Positions 1 through 12,001 of a stretch of DNA of 64,000 nucleotides are shown here, piece by piece. The translations under genes were made by a program, and so were the position numbers. The notes under the pieces were generated by a model that saw nothing but the letters and a program-made list of their open reading frames with translations, made no database searches and was not told the origin of the DNA. The stretch is from Camelus bactrianus. Its lineage: Eukaryota > Chordata > Mammalia > Artiodactyla > Camelidae. The stretch lies in assembly GCF_048773025.1 (NCBI RefSeq), contig NC_133548.1, positions 24,205,501 through 24,269,500 on the forward strand, read 5' to 3'. The first letter of the stretch is position 1; each line of letters opens with the position of its first letter.

Positions 1-84
1 ACTCCTGTTTCATGCATCTCAGTTTAAGAATCTTATGTTTGCAATAGACAATGGGAATTAATTAAAGAGCGTTAAACAGAACAA

Positions 85-345
85 AGGCAGGATCAGATTT
101 ATATTTTAGAAAGATCAGTGAATGCAGATGGAGTTGGATTGGAAGTTGAGCCGGGGTGACCTGTAGGAACTGATTAGAATGGTAAGAGAACAGATAAGGC
201 CTTGAAGAAAAGCAGTGTGAGAGCTGAATTCTAAGGGTATTTGTAGATAGAGTCATCAAGCATTGGTGGTTGATTCGATGTGAGGCTTGAGGGAGCAGGA
301 GCTTCTGGGATTCTCCTGTGTTTCTAGCTTGAGTTAGTCGTCAGA
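85..345 (-). repeat. L2 LINE fragment, antisense
   Basis: Shows the usual order of antisense L2 ORF2 text: a 'cagattt..ttttagaaagatca' start, a 'gattgg..gtt' block and a 'gtttctagcttgag' end. Very divergent, so the edges are approximate. It is an old dead LINE fragment with no coding capacity. Confidence 0.5.
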
Positions 346-404
346 CAACCTACCAAAGACAGGAACTAGAGAGTGTTAGGGACATTTTGGTTAAAAGTGA
401 ATTT

Positions 405-875
405 CTTGGTGATCATTTTGAAAGGTGTAGAGATATCAAATCACTAGGTTGTGTACCAGGGACTAACATAGTGTTGTAGGTCAATTATACTTCAAAAACA
501 AATAAACTCATAGAAAAAGACATCAAATTTGTGGTTACCAAAGGTGAGGAGCTGAGGGGAGGGGGAATTAGATGAAAACAATCAAAAGGTACAGACTTCC
601 AGTTATAAGTACTAGGGATATAATGTACAATATGACGAATATAATTAACACTGCTGTGTGTTACATATGAAAGTCAGGAAAGTAAATCCTGAGTGCTAAT
701 CACAAGAAAAGATATTTTTTATCTTTCTTTTATTTTGTATCTATATGAGATGATGGATATTCACTAAACTTATTGTGGTCATCATTTCATTGTCAGTCAA
801 ATCATTATGCTGTACACTTTAAACTTATACAGTGCTGTGTGTCAATTATATCTCAATAAAACCGGAAGAAAAAAG
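405..875 (+). repeat. L1 LINE 3' end (L1MA-like)
   Basis: Reads along the familiar mammalian L1M 3' UTR: 'gtggttaccaaaggtgagga', 'gtacaatatgacgaatataa', 'attatgctgtacacttt', 'tcaattatatctcaataaaa', then an A-rich tail near 865-874. It is 5'-truncated, with no ORF2 sequence. No clear target-site duplication seen. Confidence 0.85.
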
Positions 876-1595
876 TGAACTTCTTTCTCAGAAAGAAGTA
901 GACCATACCCTAACTCCTGAGGCTTTAAGTGCATCCTGATTAGTGCTGGACCCTAGGCTACTGGCCTCTGATGACACTTTTGGTATTTAGGCCTTCAGTG
1001 CTGCAGGAGTAGACTTGGGCAGGGGCAGGAACAAGTCAATTTGTATATACTAATTCACAAAGGCATTAAAGCTCTGTGTTGGGTAATGTAAGCAGCTTCT
1101 GACACCTACCAGCACTCCTTATCCACATCTATGAACTAAATGAGCTGTGTAAGGGAAGAGCTTTAACATTTGGGGCCCAGGCCTACCGTGGCATTGAGCT
1201 GTCATAGATGAATATAACACTCAGAAAGAAAGATTCTTCCCCCAACCCTGACTTCCAGAATGTGATTACTTTTGAACCTAGACCATTGAAAGCCTTTGCC
1301 AGAATAAGGATTACCCTGGGCGGTTTGGTGGACATTTGTGCCGGTCACTGCAGATCACATAGCAATGGACAAGGACTACCCAGGAGAGAAGACTGGTAGA
1401 GTCTTGTGTTTTTCCGACAGTCACAGCAGTCAAAAAGAATATGAGCAGTTTTTCCAGTTCTATTTATTAAGACAATTTGAATCTTTGGAATGTGAAGTTA
1501 TCACGCGAGGGAGACAAGTTGAAGGCTCCAAGTCACCTGACTTGAACATTAAGAGAAATATGACCTCATTTTGAACCCCAGGGGAGTGAAACAGG
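876..1595. other. No recognisable element
   Basis: No repeat family or gene recognised. Two short overlapping open frames on the plus strand (1208-1399 and 1338-1574) have no domain I know, no splice context and no length beyond chance. Confidence 0.5.
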
Positions 1596-1599
1596 ATAT

Positions 1600-2350
1600 A
1601 TTGGTTTAATCAGATTTGCATTTTTAAAAGATCACTCTGGCTGTTTTATAGAAAATGGGCTGGAGGTAAATATGGATGCAGGAATACAAGAAGCTACTTT
1701 AATCAGTGAGGTGAGAGGTGATAGTGGCTTAAACCACAGACTGGCAGGGGATATGGAGGGAAATGAATGGATTTAATATATATTCCATGTATGTTAGAGG
1801 GAGAATAAATAGAATGTGGTAATTGATGGACTATGAGGGGGTGGCAAGGGAGAGAGAGGAGTCACAGATGACTGCTAGGTTTCTGATTTGTGCAGCTGGG
1901 TGGATGAGAGAACCATCTCCGCAGAAGGACCAGATGGGGAGCCAGAAGATGGAAAGTTCAATTTCATTTATAAGTTTTATGAGACATCCATAAAACTAAG
2001 CAGATTTGCTAAGCGGCTTTTTGAATCAGGTCTGGAGCTCTGAGGAGAGGTCTTGGTTAAACATTTAATCTAGGAATCCTTCATATATAGACAGCGTTAA
2101 AGTCATGGGGTGAGAATAAGTGAGATCTATTGAGATATTAAAGCAAAGAGAAGAAGACTAGGACAACACCACCGTTTAAAGGTGATGCCAATAGGGAAAA
2201 GTCCGCGCAGGAAACTGAGCAGTACAGGAAGAAAACCAGGAGGGTGCAGCATCACAGAAATCAAAGGAAGAGACTATTTTAAATAGTTGGCTGTGTTAAA
2301 TAATTCTGAACAGTCAAGATGGAGTCTGGAAAACCTGTTGATTTTAGCTG
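1600..2350 (-). repeat. L2 LINE ORF2 remnant, antisense
   Basis: A longer antisense L2 stretch. Blocks in order match the reverse complement of the L2 reverse-transcriptase region: 'aaagatcactctggctg' (1628 on), 'gatgactgctaggtttctg' (1867 on), 'tctggagctctgaggagagg' (2031 on) and 'aaccaggagggtgcagcatc' (2234 on). Read on the minus strand, the block near 2080-2125 sits where L2 carries its YADD region, but it is too decayed to show the motif. Confidence 0.65.
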
Positions 2351-2479
2351 AAATGGGTTATACTAAAAATGTTTAACAATATTATGCTTGGGCACAAACC
2401 AACCAGAATGAATATTGGCTGGATACGGGAGTTGGGTAAGGAGGACTCTTGCTGTGCACTTATCATGAGCTACCATGTA

Positions 2480-2640
2480 TTAAATCTCTGTGTCTATTTT
2501 CTGCCACCCCCTCCTCCTGCCCCTGCAGGGTATAAACTCCACAGGGTCAGGGCTATGATCCATCTTATCCATTTTGCATCTTCAGTGCCTATTAAAGCAC
2601 TCATCACAAAGTCTACGCTTATTCGATATCTGACTTATTG
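2480..2640 (+). repeat. L2 LINE 3' end, sense
   Basis: Resembles the L2 3' region 'aactccacagggtcagggct' followed by 'cttcagtgcctattaaagca', the usual gagggcagggacc / cagtgcctggcaca segment. Opposite strand to the L2 just upstream, so a separate copy. Confidence 0.5.
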
Positions 2641-2649
2641 ATGGTTGAT

Positions 2650-4680
2650 GTCAGCCATGTTGGGTTTGGCCAGAGTAGTGACAGAAGGTCAGAAGGACAA
2701 AGTAAATGAAGATATTTACAGAAGACTGATTGAAATGATAGACCATCCTATCAAAGTTAGGTAAGGAACCAAGGAGATGACAATGTGAAGAGAGTTAAAG
2801 GGGAACTTTGGGACCTAGGTATCCCAAAGATGTTGGAGAATGATCGTAATGGAAACAGCTGACCAAGCAAACTGTAAGGCAAGAAGTAGTGGTTGGGGGA
2901 TGGGATGCTTGTTTTTGTGATTTGGGAGGAAAAGCAATTTCAAGCAAAGATTCTAAATGTAACTGTGGAAGTCAATGGTAGAGGACAAAGGAGAAAGTAG
3001 GTGGAGATAAACTGGTCAAGAAACTGAGAGGCTTGGATGTTAGACATCACTATGGACTTTGAAGTGACCCAGATGAGACTTGAATAATGAGTAGAGGAAG
3101 GTGTGGTATAACCACAGGGTGTGAGCCTCAAAGGAGTAGGAGTTTTTACAAGAGGGTGGGGTAAAAGTAATGGTCCAGAAATAGTGATGGAAAGGAGGAG
3201 GACAAGGACCTGTCCTGCAGTAAATAGATGTAAATATAGATCCACCACCATGGGGAGCTGCTCTGGGAGCAGCAAGGAGATATGGAGAACATTCCTGGAA
3301 GATATAGTAGATACAGGAGAATTTGCTGATCACAGAGCCAGTACTCCAGAGGGCATGCTGGAGTGCTGTGGTGGGGAGATGTGTATTAGAACAGTATGGA
3401 ACAAACACAGGAACAAGGAAAGAGGAAGGGTTATGGGGGAGAATTGAAGGACTGAAATTTGAGATATTCGTATAAGAGTAAACTCAAAGACACTTGGCTT
3501 GAATTATGGCAACATTTTTGGAAACTAAACTCCAAAATCTCAAAGCTCCAAACCCTAACTTGATTTGAAGTTGGTGTGATATCTCTCAGATTCCCTCTCT
3601 CCTAACATTCGTGAAGTTCCCAGGGAAAATTACAAATGCCCATGAATCACTCTTGGCCATCATTTGCTGCTAGCTTTGCCAGCAGAGGGAGAAGTCACAT
3701 GAGTTTTTTTAGGCAGAAACACTAGAGTCAAAATAATGAATTAAAATAATGCGGGAAGTTTAGTCTGAACAGAATGCAGGAAGTGCAGTAGAGAAAGGAG
3801 TGGCATTTTGAGTCAGAGCCCAGCTAGCTCTCTGGGGATTGCAGGTAGAATTCCTCCTCTGGCACCAACGTCCTAAAGGGGTACAAAGAACTCTATAGGG
3901 TTTTAGAGAGGGCTGACAACCTGAAGTTACACTAACTTAGCCTGTTAGTCCCCATGAAAAGAGAAAAACTAATCCCGCTTCTGTAACTTCTCATATGAGA
4001 CCAGATTTACATTGGGTCCTTCCCTTTAATTGGCTGCGGGAAAGAAGGGAGCCACCCGAAGTGCCTTTGTGTACTCTGGCTCTGGGCGAGGGCAGGGCAA
4101 GCCCTTACAAAGCCAGGGACCTACCAGGAAGTGAAATATCTGTGTGGCAAGTCTTTAGAAGGTCTGAAGTGTTGTGTCATGTACCCTCTGGGCATGCTAA
4201 AGTTAACTGGAAATTAGGGCAAGTAAGCACGACTTGGCAACAGAATTTGAATTGGCTCCCAGAGGTTCTCCACTGTGGAGTTCAGGGGATTGGAATCCAT
4301 TTATTCAAATAAATATTTATGAGCACACATCAGAATCACCAAGGGCATTTTTTTTTCTCTAAAATACACACACGTCTTTATAAGTTTGCTTTATACATTA
4401 CTTCAGAGGCTACTTCTTTCTGTATACTATACCTGAAATTCAGGGAACGTAAAAAGGATGAGAGATGGTCCCTGCATAGGACTACATGTCAAACTGGATT
4501 GTTTTCCCCAAATCCCAAGTAACCTTCTCTAATCATTCTTAATAACTTTTCTTTAGAAATCATTAAAGAAGCAATTACTAATTTTAAATAAATAATTAAA
4601 AAATAAGCTCTAGGTAAAGTCAAGTACCTTCTCAGACTGAAAAAAAAATCTAGTATAAGCATTGCTAGGCTAATTCTGAT
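2650..4680. other. Repeat-poor 2-kb stretch, nothing assigned
   Basis: No gene or clear repeat family recognised. Purine-rich on the plus strand between 2690 and 3450, where open frames overlap on both strands (3121-3447 plus; 2940-3275 and 3040-3408 minus) with no domain. A short piece near 4320-4370 resembles a Charlie/MER5-type end but is too short to call. A CTCF-like core lies near 3679-3690 but its most constrained C is missing. Confidence 0.4.
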
Positions 4681-4689
4681 GGAAAGGCC

Positions 4690-4870
4690 TAAGTAGAAAT
4701 AATCATGGCTACCATATATTGGGCACTTACTATGTTCCAAGCACTTCATATGTGTTCTCATTTAATCTGCACAATAATCCAATGAGGTGAGTATTTTTTT
4801 TACTAACATGAGAGAACGGAGAATCACAGAGTTTCAATGACTTAGCTAAGATCTAGGGCTATAATTTAGG
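4690..4870 (+). repeat. MIR SINE
   Basis: Follows the MIR core: 'gggcacttactatgttccaa', 'cacttcatatgtgttctcat', a decayed 'ccattttacagatgagg' block and 'gacttagctaag'. Ancient tRNA-derived mammalian SINE, heavily diverged. Confidence 0.75.
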
Positions 4871-5904
4871 TCAGAGTAACTGAGGCTTTGTCTGATGTTA
4901 GGCCTAAAATTTAGAGAGCAAGAAAATAGATCTTTAAAAAGACTGCATATTTTAAAGTACTTCTTTCTTTAGGAAACATTCTCTACCTTTATCTTTGTAC
5001 TTATGGCTTTGGTGACAAGCTCTCCTGTAGGCTGGGACATTGCCCTTTGGCAACCTACCAAGATCTGTCTGTGAGAATCCTCACTTCCAGTCCCCTTCTT
5101 AAGAATGAATGCCATGCCTTTGCCATGGTGCTAGATTTGAATTCAATTTTGAGTCGATCTTTAAAGACCAGGCAACCTTTCTTTTCCATCCTTCTCTTCT
5201 TCCTCCTTTCTACTCCCCTCTTCCTTTTAAAAATTAAGCTTCTGCTACTTCTCTAGAAAAAAAAATCTCATCTGACACTAAAACTTTACTTAGAGCCAAA
5301 AGCCTTTGGGACTTGGGGTATTAGCGTAGTTCGGCCTCCAAATCTTTGGAGCTGAAAGGCAGACGACGTTTTCTACATTTGCCCCTGGACACTGTCTGCT
5401 GGCTCATCTGAAACCTGTGCTGTGTGCAAAGAAGTTTCTGTTCAACATTGTAGCCCTGGGGCTAGGTCTCACTGCCCGCTGAAACCCTGGCAGGCTAAAG
5501 GCTGGGCTGGGGCTGATGGTTTTTACTCCCAAGGTGCTCTAAGCCAAGAGCACTGTCTCTTAAGTCAAGAGAACTGTCATTCTCTTGAAGCCCACCTTTA
5601 AGAAGGTTGAGGCAGGGTCTTCTCATAGACCCAGGACCTTCATTTTCCTTTGTGTGATACAGGGAGCAAGCCTACTGGTCTAGGCTCTTTGTATCCTCAT
5701 GGGGAGTTTTATTACAGTGAAGTTTTTGTATTTCCTATCACAAGCACCCAAGGATCACCTAAGTCCATCCTGGAAGTTTAGTAACTTCCAATTTCAGAGT
5801 CAAAAACTGAGAATTTTATCTTTTCCAGAAGATTGTGACTTCAGGAAGGTATATTGAGATGATGCTGCCAAATGTCCAACAACCAGCTCTTGGGGGGAAA
5901 GTAT
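4871..5904. other. No recognisable element
   Basis: Unique-looking sequence with no repeat, exon or RNA gene that I can support. The C/T-rich run at 5170-5230 gives a hydrophobic plus-strand frame (5047-5256) by composition alone. Confidence 0.4.
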
Positions 5905-5907
5905 GGG

Positions 5908-5972
5908 CCTGTTTGTGTGTACATGTGTGTATGTTATACACATACATATATACATATATATGTGTGTGTGTT
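5908..5972. repeat. TG/TA-rich simple repeat
   Basis: Imperfect alternating purine-pyrimidine tract of TGTG, TACA and TATA units. It creates low-complexity open frames on both strands that should not be read as proteins. Confidence 0.8.
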
Positions 5973-6032
5973 TTACATTTTATTGCTATACAAGATGAAT
6001 AGAACACAACAAGTAAGACATATAATGCTTTT

Positions 6033-6169
6033 TTTCTTTTTCTTTTTTTTGGGGGGGTGGTAATTAGGTTTATTTATTTATTTATTTTTAATGGAGGCCC
6101 TGTGGATTGAACCCAGGACTTCATGCATGCTAAGCACTCACTCTACCACTGAGCTATACACTCCCCTCA
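6033..6169 (-). repeat. Camelid vic-1-like tRNA-Ala SINE with target-site duplication
   Basis: The poly(A) tail appears as T-rich sequence on the left and the tRNA head ends at the right. Read on the minus strand it gives the A-box region 'tagctcagtggtagagtg' and the B-box 'gggttcaatcc', then 'taaataaataaa' and a C-rich end before the tail. The flanks 6016-6032 and 6170-6186 match at 14 of 17 positions, consistent with a decayed duplication. This family points to Camelidae. Confidence 0.88.
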
Positions 6170-6186
6170 GGATATATAATACTTTT

Positions 6187-7105
6187 ACTTTTACATTTTA
6201 TGTAACATTTGATTGTCACAAAATGCTTTTGTTGATTTTTTACCTAAATCTCACAACCAATAGTTAGTTGCAACTGACAAACAAGTGTAGTTCTGACGTG
6301 AATGTTGGTAAATATTTTCCTTTACATTAACTGGTAAGATGAAAATGAAACAATGAAGATGTGTGTCAGGACTTCACTTAATTATCGATAACATGATTGA
6401 CTACTTAATGAGATGATGGTTTTAAAATAGTGGAAGAATATTTCTTCCAATTTTTTGTGCTATTCACAATGTAATGGTTATAGACACCACACACTTTTAA
6501 GTTTAAACTGTGTTACTAACATTTGTTCCATCACTTTCTTAAGTCTGATAATCAACAAAATAATAAATCAAACCCTGATTTATAGTGTTTGCTGATTTCT
6601 GTGGTGTAAATACTGCCACGATGGCGAATTATAATCTAACAACGAGATGTCACTGAACTCAGAATTGGAAAGGGATGCACCATAAAACACCATTATAAAT
6701 TATTTCTGCCATTACAGACACAATAGATGTAAATAACTTTAAGAAAATAGACAATAGTAAATGTATGAAATAATTTTAAAATAATTAATTTTGAGTGTTT
6801 ATTACTTTTGTTTTAAATATAATTTATTTAGTGGTAATTTTGTATAATTTAATTTTTAATAATGACTGTTTAACCACTGGTTTGCAAATTTGCTGCAAAT
6901 TAAACAATCAGCTCTAGTAAGTGGGTATAAGCTGGCTTCTCCAACATATCACTGAGTAAGTCAAACCGATAACAGTAAGTTTAGTATTATGTTTTTCAGT
7001 CATTAGGATCATATACATTTCCTGTTTAGAGTGTGTGTGATGACACTAGTGCTATTCTTATGAAGTATTTCTAGCTCTCCACTTTATGATAGAGAAATAT
7101 GGTGA
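6187..7105. other. AT-rich stretch, no element assigned
   Basis: Strongly AT-rich, with many TAAT, TTAA and AATAAT words. No repeat family, exon or RNA gene recognised. It could hold an unnamed old transposon or neutral AT-rich DNA. Confidence 0.4.
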
Positions 7106-7109
7106 AGAT

Positions 7110-7426
7110 TGTACTTTCTTGCTTCTTTGGAGTTGGGGGTGGCCAAATAATTTGTTTAACCAAGCAAATGTGAGCAGAAATAACATGTCACTTCAGGGTG
7201 ACAGCTTAAAGAACTAGTACACGATTTGCCACTTTCTTTCCCTCTGTCACCAGCAGTACTCCACTTAGTGCCTTTGCCATCAGCCTGTGTCCCAGGGTGA
7301 GCAGGGCCTGGAGTTAACACAAAGTGAACATGTAGTATGAGTGAGAAATCAAGTTGTTTTAAGTCACTAGGCTTTTTGGAATTTTTTGTTATGTGGCATA
7401 GCCTAGAGGGTATCCTGACTGATACA
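7110..7426 (+). mobile_element. MaLR-type LTR fossil (ERVL-MaLR)
   Basis: The 3' half reads like a MaLR LTR end: 'catgtagtatgagtgagaaa', then 'gttgttttaagtcactaggc', then 'tatcctgactgataca'. The upstream part also follows the family. Solo and broken, with no internal retroviral sequence beside it; probably older than the placental radiation. Subfamily not resolved. Confidence 0.6.
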
Positions 7427-7430
7427 ATGC

Positions 7431-8145
7431 CTAATATTTGGGAGAATCTGGCATATTAGAAAACCAGACAGCTATTTTATCTGAAATATGCATTTTAGTC
7501 TTGCAATTTTAAGCTGAAGAATGTAAGATAATTTTTAACAGAATTAGACTCTGCAAGAGAAACTAATTTACTACACTAATGCATTTGATTTATTACATTT
7601 GTAAGAAGTGCTTAAGGAGATTTTGGAAATAGGGTTTTAAGTCTTTCCTGTAAATTATTTGAAGTGCTTGAGGGGGTATTATGCAAATTCTGTTTAAAAT
7701 ATTTAAATGTATTTATTACATTTGTAAATTTGAGACTAGTTATCTGGGAGAATTTAACCTGTTAAACTTTAAGTAATGAATATCAAAGAACATTACTAGA
7801 TTTGTAACTAAAACAACATGTATAAGTTAAAAACCTAAGAAAAATGTTTTAATATACAATTTTAATAAATTGAATATTAATTCAAAGCTTAAGTAACTGT
7901 AAACACTTCTTTTGAAGCAAAACTACCCTCCTTGATCATTTAAAAAAAATCCATGCTTAATCTAAGTTGATGACCATTCTTCACACTTCAGGATTTTGTA
8001 GAAAGCATATACAACTAAAATTTTAGATCAGAATTCTATTTCTGGCTTGGCCAACAAGTAATTAGTGCCCTTGAAGAGGATGATTTATTTATTTATTTAA
8101 TCTATTTTTCTTTTTTTTCACTTCAAGACACATAAAAATTTTCCA
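7431..8145. other. AT-rich stretch, no element assigned
   Basis: AT-rich sequence with no open frame over 60 codons and no repeat recognised. A short TTTA run sits near 8083-8100. Confidence 0.4.
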
Positions 8146-8149
8146 TTTA

Positions 8150-8545
8150 ATTTTTTTCTTCCAGTTTTATTGAGATATAATTGATTTATAGTACTATATA
8201 AGTTTAAGGTGTACAGCATAATGATTTGACTTACATACATCATGAAATAATTACCACAGTAAGCTTAGTGAACATCCATCCTCTCATATAGATATAAAAT
8301 TAAAAAAAAGTATTTTTCCTTGTGATGAGAACTCTTAGGACTTACTTTCTTAGCAACTTTCATATATGACATATGGCAGTGTTAATTATATTAATCATGT
8401 TGTACTTTATACTCCTAGTACTTACTTATCTTATACCTGGAAGTTTGTACCTTTTGACCCTCTTCTTCCAATTCCCCCTCCCTCCATGACTATTCCCTCA
8501 CCCCTGCTTTTGGTAACCACAAATCTGATCTCTTTTTCTATGAGT
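8150..8545 (-). repeat. L1 LINE 3' end, antisense
   Basis: Antisense L1 3' UTR: 'ttttattgagatataattga', 'aaggtgtacagcataatgat', 'tagcaactttcatatatgac' and a later 'ttttggtaaccacaaatctg' block. The T-rich left edge is the poly(A) side. Confidence 0.8.
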
Positions 8546-8547
8546 TT

Positions 8548-8652
8548 CTTTATTTGAAGTATAATTGACCTATAATGCTATGTTAGATCCTGGTGCATGA
8601 CATAGTGATTCCATATTTCTGTATATTACAAAACGATCACCACAAGAAGATT
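8548..8652 (-). repeat. Second L1 3' end fragment, antisense
   Basis: Restarts the same L1 3' UTR at 'tttgaagtataattgaccta' and runs to 'aaaacgatcaccacaag'. Because the start repeats rather than continues, this is a separate insertion abutting the previous L1. Confidence 0.7.
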
Positions 8653-8750
8653 TTAAACTTTTTAATGCTAATGCCAAATGAGAATGTTTGGTCAGATGAT
8701 CTTTCTGATTAGATCATTTTATGATGCCTTCTCTTTTGGTTATAATCTGT

Positions 8751-9287
8751 TGTTGCATAACAATAATAAAATTTAATGGCTTAAAACAACAATGTGGTTT
8801 TGTTTTTTTAATCCCTCACAATTCTGTCGGTTGAGTGGGCTCATCTGGGTGATTCTTCTGCTCCTTGTGATGTCAGCTGGGACTGTGGTCATTTGGGGGC
8901 TCAAGGAGGCCAGCATGTCCAAGATGGCTCACTCACTTGTCTGGCATCCTAGTGAGGGTGGCTGGAAGGTTGAGCTCAGCTGGAATGCTGAGAGGTGTGG
9001 TCTCCTCTCTTTCTCCACATGGTCTCAGGGCTCCTCTACCCCCTGCACCCCATGTGGTCTCTCCAACAGAAGAGCCAGATTTCTTTCCATGGTGACTCAG
9101 TCCTCCTCCAAATGTGCAGTGCAGGAGCTGCCGGACTTTCTCAAGGCTTAGGCTCAGAACTGGCTCAGCATCACTTAATTCCATTGGTTAAAGCAAGTAG
9201 CACGGTCAGCCCAGATTCACTGTGGGAGGGGACCACACAGGGGTGTGGAGTGGTTCATTGGGCCATCCTTGAAGGCCAACTACCAAA
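8751..9287 (-). mobile_element. MaLR LTR fossil (MLT1-like), antisense
   Basis: Read on the minus strand it runs like an MLT1-type LTR and ends in the 'gttgttttaagccat'-type block near the left edge (8755-8795). Internal landmarks on the plus strand include 'ctcacaattctgtcggttga' and 'aagatggctcactcacttgt'. Solo, no internal region. A relative lies at 19470-20042 in the same orientation. Confidence 0.65.
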
Positions 9288-9289
9288 CC

Positions 9290-10495
9290 TTATAATGTTA
9301 ACATTCTATGACTTGTTTCCATCCCAGCCCCTCCTCCTGTCACTACCTCTTCCTCACGCTGACAGATGGGACATTTCATATATGTTATATAGTGTAGGAT
9401 TTTCATGTATCTTAGTGGTTGAACTATAGTAAAATACTCGTGTGCATGCGCGCATATTTACATGTGCCAAAAGGAAAGTAAAAAGATACACTCTTTAATT
9501 TTATTTATGATTTTGTGTTTATAGGTGATCTATTTTACTATCTTGTAGGGTACCAGAAGAACTCAAAAAATATATAAAAAGTAAGAAAAATCTAAGAATA
9601 AAATAGGTAAATGTGTGTATACACATGTATGTGTAGGTATGTGTATGCCTGTTGTATGTAAAGTTTTTTCATCCAAGGGAGCTGTCATCTGTTTCAGTTT
9701 CTGGGGTTGCCTTTGGAGCTGACTCCTTGGCCACAATGGGCTCTTTATTTATTTATATACAAGGCAAACTGATCTCCCGCTGATCTCCAGGAAAACTCTG
9801 TAGCTCACCTTAAATCTGCATGTTGTTGCTAGGGTCTGAGATTTCATGTTCTGTTTAGTAATACAAATTGAGCTTGTCTTTAGCCAGCCTGTGACTTTGA
9901 AGGAGGAGAAATAACTTTCTGAAATTGTAGTGACTTTGATCAGACTGTTCAGAGAGTAGGGGGGAAGTACCGTGGACTCTCATAATTGCTGCATCTTGGT
10001 GGGGTCTGCCTTTAATTTGGGAGCATTTAAGGGTGACAACTGTATCCTTGCTTGGAGCAAATACATTCAGGTTGAGCAAATGGTGGATTCTAGAACCTCT
10101 TTTGACGAAGCTCTCCAAATGATTACTGAGGGAAATGGTAATGGCAGCGGTGACTCGGCACTTCCTAGGACTGCCCAGGCAGTCTGAGTTTCCGGGGTGG
10201 CAGCAGTCAGCAGGCCTCAAAGGCATCACGGAGAATGGGCATCTCTGAGGGAGAACCTCAGGAGAAGAAGGGACTTCCTGTAAGTCTGGTGGTCCTCTAT
10301 ATTTGACAATTAAGTGAACCTACATTATACTCCAAATTGATGAAGTGAAATATTTCAGATCGTTTTCAGACTTCATCTTTTTTCATTAAAATGTTTGTAT
10401 TTTAATAAAGCACCAGCAGAATTCTATTTGCAATGGTATTTTGAATATTTTTGTAATTAACAATACTAACCTAGATAGATAGGCTTCCTTCACAT
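9290..10495. other. Mostly unassigned; short TG-rich tract
   Basis: No gene or repeat family recognised, apart from TG/TA-rich low complexity near 9434-9465 and 9612-9660. The 9855-10229 minus and 9972-10187 plus open frames overlap and show no domain. Confidence 0.4.
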
Positions 10496-10504
10496 TAAAA
10501 GAAG

Positions 10505-10615
10505 CCTTTTTATTTTAAAATAATTAAAGATTCATAGGAAGTTGCAAAAATAGCTCAGAGAGGTCCCACTTACCCTTCACTCAGTTTACTCTGGGCTTTC
10601 ATCTTACACGACTAT
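10505..10615 (-). repeat. Old L1M fragment, antisense
   Basis: Matches a remembered L1M 3' UTR piece: 'aagattcataggaagttgca' then 'agctcagagaggtcccactt'. Short and diverged. Confidence 0.4.
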
Positions 10616-11039
10616 GTATGTATTTCACAAATTTTCTATAACATACTTATAATTTTAAAAGTCTTCTGCCAGTTCTTGAAAGTGTTTTTTTAACTTTTTA
10701 TTCTGAATTATGTTCCTCTCCTGAGCTACTCCGTCAAATCCTAACTCTCTGTGCATATCCCAGGGACAATATTCAATATATATTAAGATATATAAAAATT
10801 GGCTCTGCTTTGGGATTGACCAATCAGAAGAGAAGCTGGTCCCAAGAACTGAAGCAGAGTTCTAGACACCTATGCATTAGTCCTTTAGTTTCTGGATTGT
10901 GGGACTGTCCGGGAAAGGGTAGCAGGGGAGGTGGCTATTGATCAATGTCATAGAAGTGTCAGTATTTGGACCATCATGCCAGCTGTGCTGGAACATCAGC
11001 TCAATATCAGCCCATATTCCCTAGCAGTGCACTTGCCAC

Positions 11040-11200
11040 ATTGCTGGGTATTCATTGGATTATTTTTACTCCCCTCACCCCTCAAAGCCAGAAATGTTGT
11101 CAGCTCTCTGAAAGCAAAGACTTTGCCCTTGAGTTGTAAACTCTAGTGCCCAGCATGGTACCTGTCTCAACATTTGACAAATGACTAAAACATAAATGAA
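11040..11200 (+). repeat. L2 LINE 3' end
   Basis: Carries the L2 tail order: a 'ctctgaaagcaaagact' block (usually 'gagggcagggac'), 'tagtgcccagcatggtacct' and 'acaaatgactaaaacataaa'. Diverged. Confidence 0.45.
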
Positions 11201-11785
11201 ACTTCTAGTCCTGAGCCTGTCCTTGAACTTAGTCATGTAACTCACTCTGATCTCGGGATCCTCTTCTGTAAAACAAGATTATTAAACCTTTTTGTGCCCA
11301 CTAAAGCTTCATAAGAAGTTTGCAAGAATTTTAAGACATGCAAGAATAAGGAAAGACTAGTGATTAAATAAGAAAATTCCATTTTGACAACTGTCTGAGT
11401 GCCTATTATATGCAAAATACATAATTTTTAAAAGTCTGGAGGAAGAAGAAAAGTGACTAAACTGTCTTATTAATGAAGAAATCACAGTCTAGTGAAGACC
11501 GCCTTTTATAACACTACGATACAAGAGACAATGAAATAAGTGCTGTCAGAGGGACACAAATAAGGCATTTCAGAAGCTCAGAGTGATGCATTCTAGCTGC
11601 CATATTGATATAAATCCATGACATCTGTAACCAATCTCTTTCCTAAATTCCAAACATGAATTAATAAAGATTAGCATATAATATTGGGTGAATAAATATT
11701 TTAAAGCCACTGTTATGCCTGGCATGTAGTAAATTATTTTTCAGTGTTATTATTATAGGAACTATCAGTCTTTGAGCTGCTATTA
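11201..11785. other. Unassigned; possible old repeat piece
   Basis: The piece at 11395-11580 ('gagtgcctattatatgcaaa', then 'atcacagtctagtgaagacc') resembles a common ancient mammalian repeat I cannot name with confidence. No exon recognised. Confidence 0.35.
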
Positions 11786-11789
11786 TTAG

Positions 11790-11990
11790 CAAATTTGATA
11801 TCATTTAGGTACATTGGGCTAAGAAATTTAAATATATTATCTCAAGAATTGTCACCACAATCCTACAAAGTAGGTGTTATCCCCATTTTACAGATGAGGG
11901 AATTGAGGTGGGAATCAGTTAAGAAACTTACCCGAGGTCATATAGTTAATGAATGGCCACACCGAGTATGAACTTAGATTTGTCCTGTTC
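11790..11990 (+). repeat. MIR SINE
   Basis: Clear MIR core: 'ccccattttacagatgaggg', then 'aagaaacttacccgaggtca', then 'tatagttaatgaatgg'. The left edge is uncertain. Confidence 0.8.
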
Positions 11991-12001
11991 GTAACTACCG
12001 T

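Noticed and set aside
1338-1574. Plus-strand frame in unique DNA, considered as a processed pseudogene
   Set aside because: No protein family recognised, no poly(A) tail and no flanking duplication.
3679-3693. CTCF-like core ccagcagagggagaa
   Set aside because: The most constrained C of the GGC core is replaced; too weak to list.
5908-5972. Paired open frames on both strands in the TG/TA tract
   Set aside because: Artefact of low-complexity repeat; the products are H/Y/V/I-rich with no structure.
6033-6169. Possible tRNA-Ala gene
   Set aside because: The tRNA-like head is joined to a SINE tail and poly(A) with flanking duplications; three sister copies confirm a retroposon.
8995-9429. 144-codon plus-strand open frame
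   Set aside because: Mostly inside an antisense MaLR LTR; the protein text has no family likeness.
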